In this document: positions 1 to 8,538 of the stretch, one piece after another
Layout: every line of letters begins with the position of its first letter
How positions within the stretch are numbered: the first letter of the stretch is position 1
Source: Acidobacteriota bacterium
GTDB taxonomy: Bacteria > Acidobacteriota > Blastocatellia > RBC074
Length of the DNA: 44,201 nt
Reading direction: 5' to 3'
Assembly: GCA_018268995.1 (NCBI GenBank)
Contig: JAFDVL010000121.1
Location: 1 to 44,201 of the forward strand
Made by a program: the position numbers and the translations under genes
Notes under the pieces: generated by a model
Database searches by the model: none
What the model saw: the letters and a program-made list of their open reading frames with translations, nothing else
Told to the model about the DNA's origin: nothing

Positions 1-31
1 TGCCGATAATTGCGAGATTCATAAGAGGAAT

Positions 32-171
32 GAACCACGGAGGACACGGGGAACACGGAGAAAATTCGGGAACCGCATTTACAGGATTCCCAGAATGGCG
101 GTTTGATTGATCATATTAATCTTATCAATCCGGCCTAAGTCTCTCCGTGTTCTTCGTGTTCTCCGTGGTTC
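32..171. repeat. Long inverted repeat downstream of trxB
   Basis: Two arms of about 30 bases, at 32-62 and 142-171, are near-perfect reverse complements built from the phrase CCACGGAG..ACACGGAG. The right arm begins three bases after the trxB stop codon. The 80-base centre holds a shorter inverted segment, with TTGAT and ATCAA near 105-128. No T-tract follows, so it is not a classic intrinsic terminator, although the hairpin could still protect or end the trxB transcript. Similar 'cacggagaacacgg' phrases are familiar intergenic repeats in many environmental bacterial genomes (recalled, not searched). Confidence 0.7.
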
Positions 172-174
172 GAT

Positions 175-1107
175 TTAATGTTTCTTGGCTTCGAGATATT
201 TCTCGACAGAAATTGCTGCCTGCACGCCATCCGCGACGACGTTCGCTAGTTGATAAACCGGGCGCACGCATAGGTCGCCCGCCGCGAATAAGCCAGGGAT
301 TCTGGTTTCCATCAATTCGTTCACGACCACGCGCCCGGATTCGTCCAACTCGACCAATTCCGTCACGATCTCGGAACTCGGAATCCAGCCGATGAATTCA
401 AAAACGCCTTTGACGGGGATGACTTCGGATTCGTTGGTGTTTAGATTGCGGACGCGGATGGCTTCGACCTCGGTTTCACCGATGATTTCTTCGACGGTTG
501 AATGCCAGATCGGATGCACCTTGGCATTATGCAGATATTCTTCGATCAGAATCTTTTGTGCAGTGAAATGATCGCGGCGATGCACGTTTTTGATTTCCGA
601 AACATAACGTGTCAGGAATTGTCCCTCTTCCACCGCAGAGTTCCCGCCGCCGACAACCGCTACCGGAACATCACGGAAGAATGCGCCATCGCAAGTTCCG
701 CACCAGCTGACACCGCGTCCCTCAAATTTCTTTTCGCCCGGCACATTCAACGTGCGTGGGAATCGTCCCATCGCCAGAATTACCGTGCGCCCTGTGACGC
801 TGGAACCATCGCTTAACTTGATGGTAAACGTGCCATCGTTTTCGGGCGTAATTTGATCGGCTCCTACTCCTTCGCGCACTTCGGCTCCGAAGCGTTGGGC
901 GTGTTTGAGAAAGGATTGGGCAAAATCGAACCCGGAAATGCCGTCAGCAAATCCAGGATAATTATCAATCGCGGCAGACATTGCGATTTGCCCACCGACA
1001 AATTTCTTTTCCAGGACGAGCGTTTTCAGCAACGCCCGGCCCGTATAAACAGCAGCGGCCAAGCCTGTCGGCCCGCCGCCAATAATGATCACATCGTAAT
1101 CAGCCAT
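175..1107 (-). CDS. trxB: Thioredoxin reductase
   Basis: A 310-residue FAD-dependent pyridine nucleotide-disulfide oxidoreductase that passes electrons from NADPH to thioredoxin in the cytoplasm. The N-terminal FAD-binding loop IIGGGPTGLAA lies near residues 8-18. The redox pair is C136-GT-C139 followed by DG, the low-molecular-weight TrxR signature. The NADPH-binding VVGGGNSAVEEG lies near 151-162, and the second FAD motif AAGDLC lies near the C-terminus. Length is typical of bacterial TrxB. It is the downstream gene of a trxA-trxB pair, 76 bases after trxA on the same strand, so enzyme and substrate are probably co-transcribed. The intergenic space carries a hairpin (1137-1165). Nothing looks truncated. 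Confidence 0.96.
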   Translation of the reverse strand: MADYDVIIIGGGPTGLAAAVYTGRALLKTLVLEKKFVGGQIAMSAAIDNYPGFADGISGFDFAQSFLKHAQRFGAEVREGVGADQITPENDGTFTIKLSDGSSVTGRTVILAMGRFPRTLNVPGEKKFEGRGVSWCGTCDGAFFRDVPVAVVGGGNSAVEEGQFLTRYVSEIKNVHRRDHFTAQKILIEEYLHNAKVHPIWHSTVEEIIGETEVEAIRVRNLNTNESEVIPVKGVFEFIGWIPSSEIVTELVELDESGRVVVNELMETRIPGLFAAGDLCVRPVYQLANVVADGVQAAISVEKYLEAKKH

Positions 1108-1136
1108 AAAATATTGGTTTTGGGATTTAGGGGCCA

Positions 1137-1165
1137 GGAGCCGGGAATAACGAAATCCCAGCTCC
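1137..1165. repeat. Hairpin between trxA and trxB
   Basis: On the plus strand GGAGCCGGGA (1137-1146) faces TCCCAGCTCC (1156-1165), a 10-base stem with one mismatch that becomes a G-U pair in one of the two transcripts. The loop is 9 bases. There is no T-run after it. It may be a small REP-like palindrome or an mRNA processing/attenuation hairpin between trxA and trxB. Confidence 0.5.
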
Positions 1166-1183
1166 TAATTCCTCTATCCTTAC

Positions 1184-1519
1184 TCAAGCAACGTGTTTAT
1201 CAAGCAAGTTCGAAAGCGTCGCCTGTGCATTGCCAGGGACGCCAACGATGGTCTCTGCAACTTCTCCGCCTTTGTAAAGAATCAAGGTCGGAATTCCACG
1301 AATGCCAAATTGCATGGGCGTGTTAGGATTTTCATCCACATTCAATTTCATGACTTTCGCTTTGCCCTGATATTTTTCGGCTACGGCCTCAATCGTCGGG
1401 GCGATCATGCGACACGGGCCACACCACGCAGCCCAGAAATCCACCAGTACCGGCTGGTCAGAACCTAACACTTCATTCTGAAAATTTTCATCCGTTGCTT
1501 CACGTACAAAATCGCTCAT
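1184..1519 (-). CDS. trxA: Thioredoxin
   Basis: A 111-residue thioredoxin, the general cytoplasmic protein-disulfide reductant. The active site is W32-C33-G-P-C36, and the cis-proline loop GIRGIPTLIL follows in the usual place. The reading frame extends 11 codons further upstream, but the ATG at 1519 is preceded at good distance by AGAGGAG and begins exactly where thioredoxins normally begin, so that start was chosen. It lies directly upstream of trxB on the same strand and is probably in one operon with it. Confidence 0.96.
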   Translation of the reverse strand: MSDFVREATDENFQNEVLGSDQPVLVDFWAAWCGPCRMIAPTIEAVAEKYQGKAKVMKLNVDENPNTPMQFGIRGIPTLILYKGGEVAETIVGVPGNAQATLSNLLDKHVA

Positions 1520-1660
1520 TGAAAACTCCTCTGAATTTACGGCGAAGCTCATCTTCGCCCTTTCCCTGTTCGCATCCTGTCATAGAACACAACCAATCAA
1601 TCGGTCGCTCCACGACAAGACCGCGGATTATAGCAAACCCGAAGCCCTAAGTCTTGTGGC

Positions 1661-3115
1661 TTATCTCTTACTGGCAGCAACTAATTGATAAGCATTGAGA
1701 TATTCTCGTGCGGCGCGCTCCCATGAATGATCGGCCATCATCCCATTGCGCTGTAATTGATGCCACAGGGATTTGTCATCGTAAACCATCAGCGCCTCAT
1801 AAAACTTCTCGACCAACCGATCAGCTGAGTAATCATAAAACTTAAATCCGTTGCCTTGTTTGCTGGTGCGCTCAAAGTTGGTGATCGTATCTTCCAATCC
1901 GCCAACGCCACGCACAATCGGCACGGTTCCATATTTAAGACTGTACATCTGATTTAGCCCGCACGGCTCATAGGCCGAAGGCATGACGTACATATCGGCT
2001 CCGGCTTCGATTTGATGGGCCAAGGCTGTGTTGTAGCCAAAATATACGCCCACCTGATCCGGGCGAGAGTCGCGCACGTGCTGAAAATAATCCTCGTAAC
2101 TCTGCGCGCCGGAACCGAGCATCACAAACATCGCGCCGGTATCCAGAATGCGCCAAATCGCATTGGCCAGCAGATCAATGCCTTTTTGCGTGGTGAGGCG
2201 CGTGATAATTGCGATCAACGGTCGGTCTAAGTCTTCGGGCAAATGATATTGTTGTAGTAGGGCGCGCTTGCATTCCCGTTTGCCTGCCGGGTGGTCGAGC
2301 GAGAAATGTGCTGGCAAATACGGATCGTGCGCTGGATTCCATTCGTAATAATCTACGCCATTTAAAATCCCGATCAGGTCATTTTTTCGCCACCGTAATA
2401 ACCCATCCAGTTGATTGCCATATTCAGGGGTTTGAATTTCTTCAGCGTATTTCCGGCTGACGGTTGAAAGTGCGGTCGAAAAGTAGAGGCCGGATTTTAG
2501 CGCATTGGCATTGCCATGAAATTCCAATCCGTGCTCAAAAACGTCATAGCCCAGACCCAGATGCGGCAACATTGCAGAATTGAAAATGCCTTGGTAGGCC
2601 AGATTGTGAATGCTGAAAAAAGTGGCCGTTCGCCAGAAGTAAGGATCGCCCCGGTAGGCCGAGTTTAAGTATGCTGGCAGCAGCCCTGTTTGCCAGTCGT
2701 TGCAATGGATTACATCGGGTGGGTCTCCGAGCCGCTTAATTAATTCCAGCGCTGCTCGGCTGAAAAAGCCAAATCGTTCGACCTCAGAATCGCCAGCTCC
2801 ATAAATATAACCACGGGCAAAGAACTCCGGGCTGTCAATGAAGTAAAACGGTGTGTCATCCAGCCAATCTTCATAGACGGAGGCGTATTTGACGCCGCCG
2901 CCAAATGGAACGGCCAAGTCGTTGAAAATCTGGTAGCCATTGGCCTGGCTGACGACATCGCCGTGCCGGAAGCTCATTCCCGTATAACGCGGCAGAATCA
3001 CCCGGATATCAACCCCAATCCGCTTCAGCGCTTTAGGTAAAGCACCGCTGACATCGGCCAATCCGCCGGTTTTGGAATACGGCACAGCTTCTGATGCAAC
3101 GAGGACGATTTTCAT
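1661..3115 (-). CDS. glgA: Glycogen synthase (ADP-glucose type)
   Basis: A 484-residue GT5 starch/glycogen synthase of GT-B fold, which transfers glucose from ADP-glucose to growing alpha-1,4-glucan in the cytoplasm. The N-terminus MKIVLVASEAVPYSKTGGLA contains the ADP-glucose-binding K15-T-G-G-L loop. The C-terminal domain has the family motif PSAYEPCGLNQMYSLKYG with the conserved glutamate, followed by GGLEDT. Length matches bacterial GlgA. No other glycogen gene is adjacent, so it appears to be a stand-alone unit here. The ATG at 3115 has no strong ribosome-binding site but aligns with family starts. Confidence 0.95.
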   Translation of the reverse strand: MKIVLVASEAVPYSKTGGLADVSGALPKALKRIGVDIRVILPRYTGMSFRHGDVVSQANGYQIFNDLAVPFGGGVKYASVYEDWLDDTPFYFIDSPEFFARGYIYGAGDSEVERFGFFSRAALELIKRLGDPPDVIHCNDWQTGLLPAYLNSAYRGDPYFWRTATFFSIHNLAYQGIFNSAMLPHLGLGYDVFEHGLEFHGNANALKSGLYFSTALSTVSRKYAEEIQTPEYGNQLDGLLRWRKNDLIGILNGVDYYEWNPAHDPYLPAHFSLDHPAGKRECKRALLQQYHLPEDLDRPLIAIITRLTTQKGIDLLANAIWRILDTGAMFVMLGSGAQSYEDYFQHVRDSRPDQVGVYFGYNTALAHQIEAGADMYVMPSAYEPCGLNQMYSLKYGTVPIVRGVGGLEDTITNFERTSKQGNGFKFYDYSADRLVEKFYEALMVYDDKSLWHQLQRNGMMADHSWERAAREYLNAYQLVAASKR

Positions 3116-3356
3116 CGGGTAGTAGTCTCAACTATTCAGGGAAATTAGACTGCGAAACGAAGGGGCGATACTACGTGCCGCAAGGAAAGCTTGTCAATGT
3201 TGGCGGGGTGCGGCAAGGGAATTCAACGCAGGAAATCCCGCAGCCGCAAGATGCTGCCGCCGGAAATCAGATCAATCGGAATTGACTGCGAAACTTTCGG
3301 CGCTGTGGTTATCTGCAAACTCATTCGCACCAATACATTGCCAGGCGGCACGAAAC
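3116..3356. other. Gene-free gap
   Basis: About 240 bases between glgA and the gene at 3357-4913. No convincing reading frame, RNA gene or terminator was seen on either strand. It must contain the glgA promoter, but no clear -35/-10 pair could be picked out. Confidence 0.4.
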
Positions 3357-4913
3357 TTACTTTTTCTTTTTTTGCTTGGGTAAGGGCTGGTATTTCACTT
3401 CAATTTGGTAGGTTTCCAGCAAATCTTTCTTTTTGCCTTCTACGCCAGAAAGTGTGAACCGATATTTGCCCGCTGGATAGTTTCGTTTGGCTAGCGTGAT
3501 GGGGATTTTGGTTTGATTTTCCAGCTTTTTCGGTGCGCTCCAGATGGGCTTGGTTTTCTTGGCGTCGAATAGTTCCACCAGATAGTTGGCCGCGTTTTTA
3601 TCGGCGGGTTTGTGCAGAATGACGGTGAAAACAGAAGAGGTATTTGGGACATCAATCGTGGTGACGATTTCTTTGCCTGCTTCGGATGTGGTTCGCAATG
3701 CGGCTAAATCAATATCCACCACTGGTGCGTCCAGTTGTGGCTTTGACAGGTCTTCCAGCTCTTTGAGCAGGGTATTGTTTTGAATGCCAAGCAATTCCTG
3801 ATTGCTGAGCACCTTATCGGCGTTTTGCTCTGTGATTTGCGTTTGGATGTCGGTCAATTGCTTTTGCGCCTCGTCCACACGAGCTTGCAGCGTTTCAGGT
3901 GTCGCTGGTTCTGTTGAGGCGGGTGGTTCAAAAGCAGCTTGCTGTTGCCGTTGCACTTGCGCAATTTGCACCTTGTGTTTGAAATGCAGCGCCACCAGCC
4001 ACGTGGCTAATGACAAGCTTGTGATCAGAAATAACGCAGTCAATGAGGCGGTGAAAAGATTGAAACCTGTGTAGTGTACAAATTGGGGAATGAGCGATTG
4101 CCACCATTTCGGCGCAGTTTCGGTGAGTGCCTCGACCTCGATGGCAGACTCCGATGAGGAATCCAGACTCGGCTCAGCTTCATCCGTGTCTGCGGCGACG
4201 CGCAGGGCCTGTTCCGGCCAGGATTTCAACAATCGAGCTAATTGATATTCTTCTGCACAATCCTTACAAGTCGTCAGATGATCTGCCACAAACAAGCGGT
4301 CAGATTCGCTGACATCGCCGGCACAGGCACGGGTTAGGAACTCATCTGCCAGGCAATCCGCCCGGTTCAATTCCGCTCGCGAAGGTTGTGATTGATAAAT
4401 CGCAATAAGGTCATCAATCCCAAGCTGTTGATCGGCTTCCTGCAATTTCGCCAGCATGGGTTTGACTCCGCGTTCGATCTGACTTTGGGTTTTATGCTCG
4501 TTCCAATCCAGTAATTCGGCGATTTCTGCCGTCGAAAGCCCGATACAATTCAAACCTACAACGCGGCGGCGATTTTCCGGCAACTGCGCTAAGGCGTTTT
4601 GCAGCAGGGCAAGGAGTTTCGTTTCACCCTCCACCGTTGTGTCCTTGATCGCTTTTCCCCCTGCTTGTTTTTTGACGGAGCGGACGGCGTCCAACGTGGC
4701 TGCAACACTGAATTGATACAGCAGATTAGGGGACAGATTACTTTCCGATTGGCCTGACAATAAATTCTGAAATTTGTGTGTGGCTTCGGCCTCGATCTGT
4801 GCGGCAGGCAACGTAACATTCCATCGTGCAATGGATGCATGTAAAGCACTGACAAATTTGTTGACGATGGGTTCGTAGTGGCTGATTGATTCCACGGCAG
4901 CTCGTTGTTGCAT
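3357..4913 (-). CDS. Sigma-like HTH / zinc-finger anti-sigma-like membrane fusion protein
   Basis: A 518-residue protein of unusual composition. Residues 1-160 resemble ECF sigma factor regions: a helical N-terminus, then ALAQLPENRRRVVGL..GLSTAEIAELLDW near 110-145, which is the look of a sigma region 4 helix-turn-helix. Residues near 185-225 contain ADHLTTCKDC, the HxxxCxxC of zf-HC2/ZAS anti-sigma domains. One membrane segment follows near 288-312. After it come a Gln-rich coiled coil (about 320-375) and a C-terminal beta-rich domain ending in a lysine tail. The ATG at 4913 has GGAAGAG seven bases upstream; in-frame GTG and TTG codons lie just before it. Inference: a membrane-held regulator with sigma and anti-sigma parts in one chain. 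Whether the sigma part is active is unknown. Confidence 0.6.
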   Translation of the reverse strand: MQQRAAVESISHYEPIVNKFVSALHASIARWNVTLPAAQIEAEATHKFQNLLSGQSESNLSPNLLYQFSVAATLDAVRSVKKQAGGKAIKDTTVEGETKLLALLQNALAQLPENRRRVVGLNCIGLSTAEIAELLDWNEHKTQSQIERGVKPMLAKLQEADQQLGIDDLIAIYQSQPSRAELNRADCLADEFLTRACAGDVSESDRLFVADHLTTCKDCAEEYQLARLLKSWPEQALRVAADTDEAEPSLDSSSESAIEVEALTETAPKWWQSLIPQFVHYTGFNLFTASLTALFLITSLSLATWLVALHFKHKVQIAQVQRQQQAAFEPPASTEPATPETLQARVDEAQKQLTDIQTQITEQNADKVLSNQELLGIQNNTLLKELEDLSKPQLDAPVVDIDLAALRTTSEAGKEIVTTIDVPNTSSVFTVILHKPADKNAANYLVELFDAKKTKPIWSAPKKLENQTKIPITLAKRNYPAGKYRFTLSGVEGKKKDLLETYQIEVKYQPLPKQKKKK

Positions 4914-5073
4914 CACCAAACTCTTCCAACTCCCTGATCAATAATGTAAGGCAAAGTAAAACAAACAAATCGCCGTTCGTAAAGCAGGAAATTTATATGG
5001 AAGAGGCGATACTGCTGCCATACAACGATTTATCCCCTTGCAATAAAGGGGCGCGCGATCTGAATTGATCCGC

Positions 5074-5685
5074 TCAAAGCGCAACCTGCGGGTCGGTTTC
5101 ATAGGCTGAGCCGATTTGGCACAGTTGATCCAGAACCGTCGCAAATAACTCATATAACTGTTTGAGGCGCTCCACATCCGTGATGATACCAGGGCCGAAA
5201 AAATGCAGTTCATCTACACCTTCAGGAAACTGCGTCGAAAAATAGCCTTCATCGTCTTTGACTTCCAAATTGACCTCTGGCTGCGAACTGAGCAACTGGC
5301 GGATGGTCGGATTCGCAAAGAATTGTCTGAGCCTGGCTTCGTCATTGCCCTGAATAATAAACGCCTCATCAAATTGAGGCTCACCGATTTCGACGTCCTG
5401 CATTCCAAGGGCTTTGCCTAATCCGCTGAACATGCTTTTGCGATAAATTTTGAAGCGAAAGCCATCGGCATTCACATACGGCGCACGAAAGCGCGTAAAG
5501 GTCACATACGTCTTGCCCGTTGAAACCGTATAGGTATCCAGCGTGATCGTCCATTGTTTGACCTGCGCCTGCACTTTGTCGGCTTTCCGCCAGTTACCCT
5601 CCACATATTCCGCGCCAGTTTCTGCTGCCAGTTGCCGCCAAATTTCCTCACGACTGGGGCCAAATAAGTTTCTGAGCAATCCCAT
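5074..5685 (-). CDS. Uncharacterised protein
   Basis: A 203-residue soluble protein beginning MGLLRNLFGPSREEIWRQLA. The frame runs open further upstream into the DUF72 gene, but the ATG at 5685 is preceded by AAAGGTAAG, so that start was chosen. It has no signal peptide or membrane segment. The look (aromatic-rich central beta strands, then RLRQFFANPTIRQLLSSQ and an E-rich C-terminal half) faintly recalls DUF3137-type proteins, which is a guess. It is the last gene of the long minus-strand run starting at uvrA, 64 bases after the DUF72 gene. Confidence 0.75.
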   Translation of the reverse strand: MGLLRNLFGPSREEIWRQLAAETGAEYVEGNWRKADKVQAQVKQWTITLDTYTVSTGKTYVTFTRFRAPYVNADGFRFKIYRKSMFSGLGKALGMQDVEIGEPQFDEAFIIQGNDEARLRQFFANPTIRQLLSSQPEVNLEVKDDEGYFSTQFPEGVDELHFFGPGIITDVERLKQLYELFATVLDQLCQIGSAYETDPQVAL

Positions 5686-5749
5686 TTTATTCTTACCTTT
5701 CTGAAGTCGGATGAAACGTCGGTTACTATACGGACTTGGGGAGTTATCG

Positions 5750-6571
5750 TCAAAATAACGAGGGCTGATCTTCCAGTGTGGATGGCTCAACGATAGGCTG
5801 ACCGAGCAGTCGTTTGAAGAGATTCGCTGATCCAGGGGAGTGTCCCTGATAATGATTATTGAAATAGGCGTACACTGCGCTGACTTGTTGTTGGAGCTTT
5901 TGAAAAATCTGTTGCCACAGCTCGAATTCACGATCTCGATTGATCTGAATGCGCGAATAGTCCGTCATTTCCTGTGGCCCTAACCAGCGAACATAGGCGA
6001 AATCAGCCGTTGGCAACTCAGCCAGTTCAAGCATCCGTTCGCGCACCAGCCATTTGCTGTCAATAAGCGCCAGTGCTGTTTGATTCGACCTCAGGATTTC
6101 CAACACATATTCGCCGACATCGTCCTGCAACCAATGCTGATCGCGAAACTCAATCGCAAACCGCAGGTCTTTTGGCAGCAGCGGCAGGAATTTTTCGAGC
6201 GCTGGCAACGAACGCGGGGAAAAATCAGGTGGCATCTGGATCAGGATCAATGCCAGTTTTTCCTGCAAGTCACGCACGCGTTCACAAAATCGTGCAAGCA
6301 CTTCTTCGCTGTTTTGGAGCCGGTTGTGATGTGTGATTTCCTGAGGCAATTTCAGCGAATAGGTGAAGCCGGTGGGAGCGCGTTTGTACCACGATTGAAT
6401 CGAAGCTTCGGACGGAATCGCGTAAAAACTGGAATCAATTTCGACGGTATCGAAAACTTTTACATATAAATCCAGATAATCTGCGGCGCGTGTCCCGCGT
6501 GGATAAAACGATCCCAGCCAGTCATCGTAATTCCAGCCTTGTGTGCCGATATGAACTTCACCATGACTCAT
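5750..6571 (-). CDS. DUF72 (YecE-like) protein
   Basis: A 273-residue protein with the DUF72 signature: IGTQGWNYDDW near the N-terminus, FDTVEIDSSFYAIPS in the first third, FTYSLKLPQEITH, FAIEFRDQHW, and near the end YAYFNNHYQGHSPGSA. The family has a TIM-barrel-like fold and no established biochemical role. The ATG at 6571 overlaps the stop of the preceding membrane gene as ATGA, so translational coupling is likely and the longer upstream start is less likely. Length is normal for the family. Confidence 0.9.
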   Translation of the reverse strand: MSHGEVHIGTQGWNYDDWLGSFYPRGTRAADYLDLYVKVFDTVEIDSSFYAIPSEASIQSWYKRAPTGFTYSLKLPQEITHHNRLQNSEEVLARFCERVRDLQEKLALILIQMPPDFSPRSLPALEKFLPLLPKDLRFAIEFRDQHWLQDDVGEYVLEILRSNQTALALIDSKWLVRERMLELAELPTADFAYVRWLGPQEMTDYSRIQINRDREFELWQQIFQKLQQQVSAVYAYFNNHYQGHSPGSANLFKRLLGQPIVEPSTLEDQPSLF

Positions 6572-7749
6572 AAATAGCTCAACCACGCTTTTCGACTACG
6601 TTGCTTCACGCCTGCAAACCAACGGCAAAGAGGATACAGCAAAAGGATCGCGCCAAGCCAGATAAGGTACACCACAGGCAAATGAAAACCCCAACCCGGA
6701 GGCGGCTGATCCTGTGGAAGGTTGAAGATGTCTGAGCCGTATTTGGCAATCGCGACGATCACCACGATGACCCGCAGCAGCGGCAGATGCAGGAGGTAGT
6801 AAAACAGCGGCACTCGCCCGAACGTGATGATCGCCTGACCGAGCTTTCCCCAGGCACGATCAAGGAGCGGCAGCAACGCAATCGCAGGCCCCAGCGTCAT
6901 CAGTAAATACAACAATGACGGGGGATATTTCTCACAATTCAAAAATGAAAAGATCGAAAACCACCAATTCTTTTGCACTGCCCAGGGTTGTGGGTTGCCA
7001 TAAACATTGATGCCGCGAATGACGATGAACGCGGCCATCAGCGCCAGTCCAAGGCGAAGGAAGAGCTTATTTCGTTCTGCCTGCTCGCGCCGAAATATTG
7101 AACCAAAAGCATAGCCAACTGCCATCACGCCAATCCACGGAATGAGCGGATATTGGGTGAAAAAGATTTTCCCCTTCGCCCATTCCAACTCTGCCGGGAC
7201 ATGCAAAATCGCCCAGAGCCAACGCCAAGCTCCAACGCTTTCCAGTTTGATTCCATCCAGCAAATTGTGGCCTGCGATCATCACGACGCCAAAGATTGCG
7301 ATCACCCGAATCGGTAAATGAATCAGCCCCGCCAGTGCAATCAGCGACCAACCAATCGCCCAGATCACCTGCCCGCGACTGTGGGCATAATTAAAATTCC
7401 AGTACCAACCCAGACAGCGAATCACCGTCAGCTCCAGCACAATCAACCAGACTCCGCGTGTGAATAAAAATTGTGAAAGCGCTGCCTTGCTTTTCCCACG
7501 CGAACCGGCAAGATACGCCGCCGTTCCGGCCAGAAAGACAAACACAGGCGCACAAAAATGGGTGATCCATCGTGTCAGGAACAACGCTGAAGAGGTTCTG
7601 GTCAGGTCAGTCGGGTCAATTTCAAAGGCTGTACTTGAGAAGAAGTCGCGGGTGTGATCCAGCGCCATGATAATCATCACCAGTCCGCGCAGGAAGTCTA
7701 TGGAATCAAGGCGCGTGCGATTTTGGGTGAGTGCGGTTGGATTCGACAT
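6568..7749 (-). CDS. DUF1624/HGSNAT-like membrane protein
   Basis: A 393-residue polytopic membrane protein with roughly ten hydrophobic segments. It opens with RLDSIDFLRGLVMIIMALDH, the conserved start of DUF1624 proteins related to the catalytic domain of heparan-alpha-glucosaminide N-acetyltransferase; the LDHTRDFF motif carries the candidate catalytic histidine. Such proteins are thought to move acyl groups across the membrane onto sugars. It lies 12 bases after the RfbF-like gene and overlaps the DUF72 gene by 4 bases. The context with a nucleotidyltransferase and a glycosyltransferase fits envelope-glycan acetylation (inference). Confidence 0.82.
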   Translation of the reverse strand: MSNPTALTQNRTRLDSIDFLRGLVMIIMALDHTRDFFSSTAFEIDPTDLTRTSSALFLTRWITHFCAPVFVFLAGTAAYLAGSRGKSKAALSQFLFTRGVWLIVLELTVIRCLGWYWNFNYAHSRGQVIWAIGWSLIALAGLIHLPIRVIAIFGVVMIAGHNLLDGIKLESVGAWRWLWAILHVPAELEWAKGKIFFTQYPLIPWIGVMAVGYAFGSIFRREQAERNKLFLRLGLALMAAFIVIRGINVYGNPQPWAVQKNWWFSIFSFLNCEKYPPSLLYLLMTLGPAIALLPLLDRAWGKLGQAIITFGRVPLFYYLLHLPLLRVIVVIVAIAKYGSDIFNLPQDQPPPGWGFHLPVVYLIWLGAILLLYPLCRWFAGVKQRSRKAWLSYL

Positions 7750-7761
7750 GACATTCGTTTT

Positions 7762-8538
7762 TTACCAATTTTTCCATTCGGATTGGCCTGTTTCCCATAA
7801 TTGATTGAATTCCAGATGGTCTTTATAGGTATCAAGGCACTTCCAGAACCCCACGTGTTTGAAGGCTCTGATCTGCTGTTCGCGGGCAAGTTGCTCAAAC
7901 GGTTCTCGTTCCAGAACCGAGCTGTCTTGCAGATACTGAAAGACGCCGCGATTGAAAACAAAAAAACCGCCATTGATCCATTCCTGCAACAGTGGCTTTT
8001 CCTGAAATTCAACCACAGCGTCGCTTTCATCCAGCTTGAGCAAGCCAAACTGGGATCGTGGATTGACGGCAGTCAACGTAGCCAGTTTGCCGTGGGCAGA
8101 ATGAAAGTTCAGCAACGCTTGCAGATCAACATTGGCCAACCCGTCGCCATAGGTCGCGCAAAACGTTTCGTCATCGCCAATGTATTCCTGAATTCGTTTC
8201 AATCGCCCCCCCGTGTTGGTTTCCATCCCCGTATCCACAAACGTGATCCGCCAGTTTTCACTATTGATGCGGTGATTGTGTAACTCAAACTCGCCCGATG
8301 CCTTCATTTGCAACGTGAAATCATTGTCCAGCCATTGCTGGTCTAAAAAATACCGCTTGATGGAATCTCCCAGATAGCCAAGGCAGAGAATGAAATCATT
8401 CAATCCGTGTTGCGCGTAAAGTTTGAGCAGATGCCAGAGAATTGGCTTGCCGCCAATTTCAATCAGGGCTTTCGGGATATTAATGCCGTGTTCGCCGAGC
8501 CGTGTGCCGCGCCCGCCGCAAAGGATGACGGTTTTCAT
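7762..8538 (-). CDS. rfbF: Glucose-1-phosphate cytidylyltransferase-like nucleotidyltransferase
   Basis: A 258-residue sugar-nucleotide pyrophosphorylase. The N-terminus MKTVILCGGRGTRLGE is the GXGTRL nucleotide-binding loop, followed by PKALIEIGGKPILWHLLKLY and VDTGMETNTGGRLKRI, both strongly RfbF-like. ATYGDGLANVD holds the metal-binding Asp. RfbF makes CDP-glucose from CTP and glucose-1-phosphate, the first step toward CDP-linked deoxysugars. No CDP-glucose dehydratase (rfbG) is in the window, so the exact nucleotide is uncertain. It overlaps the glycosyltransferase gene by 4 bases (ATGA). Confidence 0.85.
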   Translation of the reverse strand: MKTVILCGGRGTRLGEHGINIPKALIEIGGKPILWHLLKLYAQHGLNDFILCLGYLGDSIKRYFLDQQWLDNDFTLQMKASGEFELHNHRINSENWRITFVDTGMETNTGGRLKRIQEYIGDDETFCATYGDGLANVDLQALLNFHSAHGKLATLTAVNPRSQFGLLKLDESDAVVEFQEKPLLQEWINGGFFVFNRGVFQYLQDSSVLEREPFEQLAREQQIRAFKHVGFWKCLDTYKDHLEFNQLWETGQSEWKNW

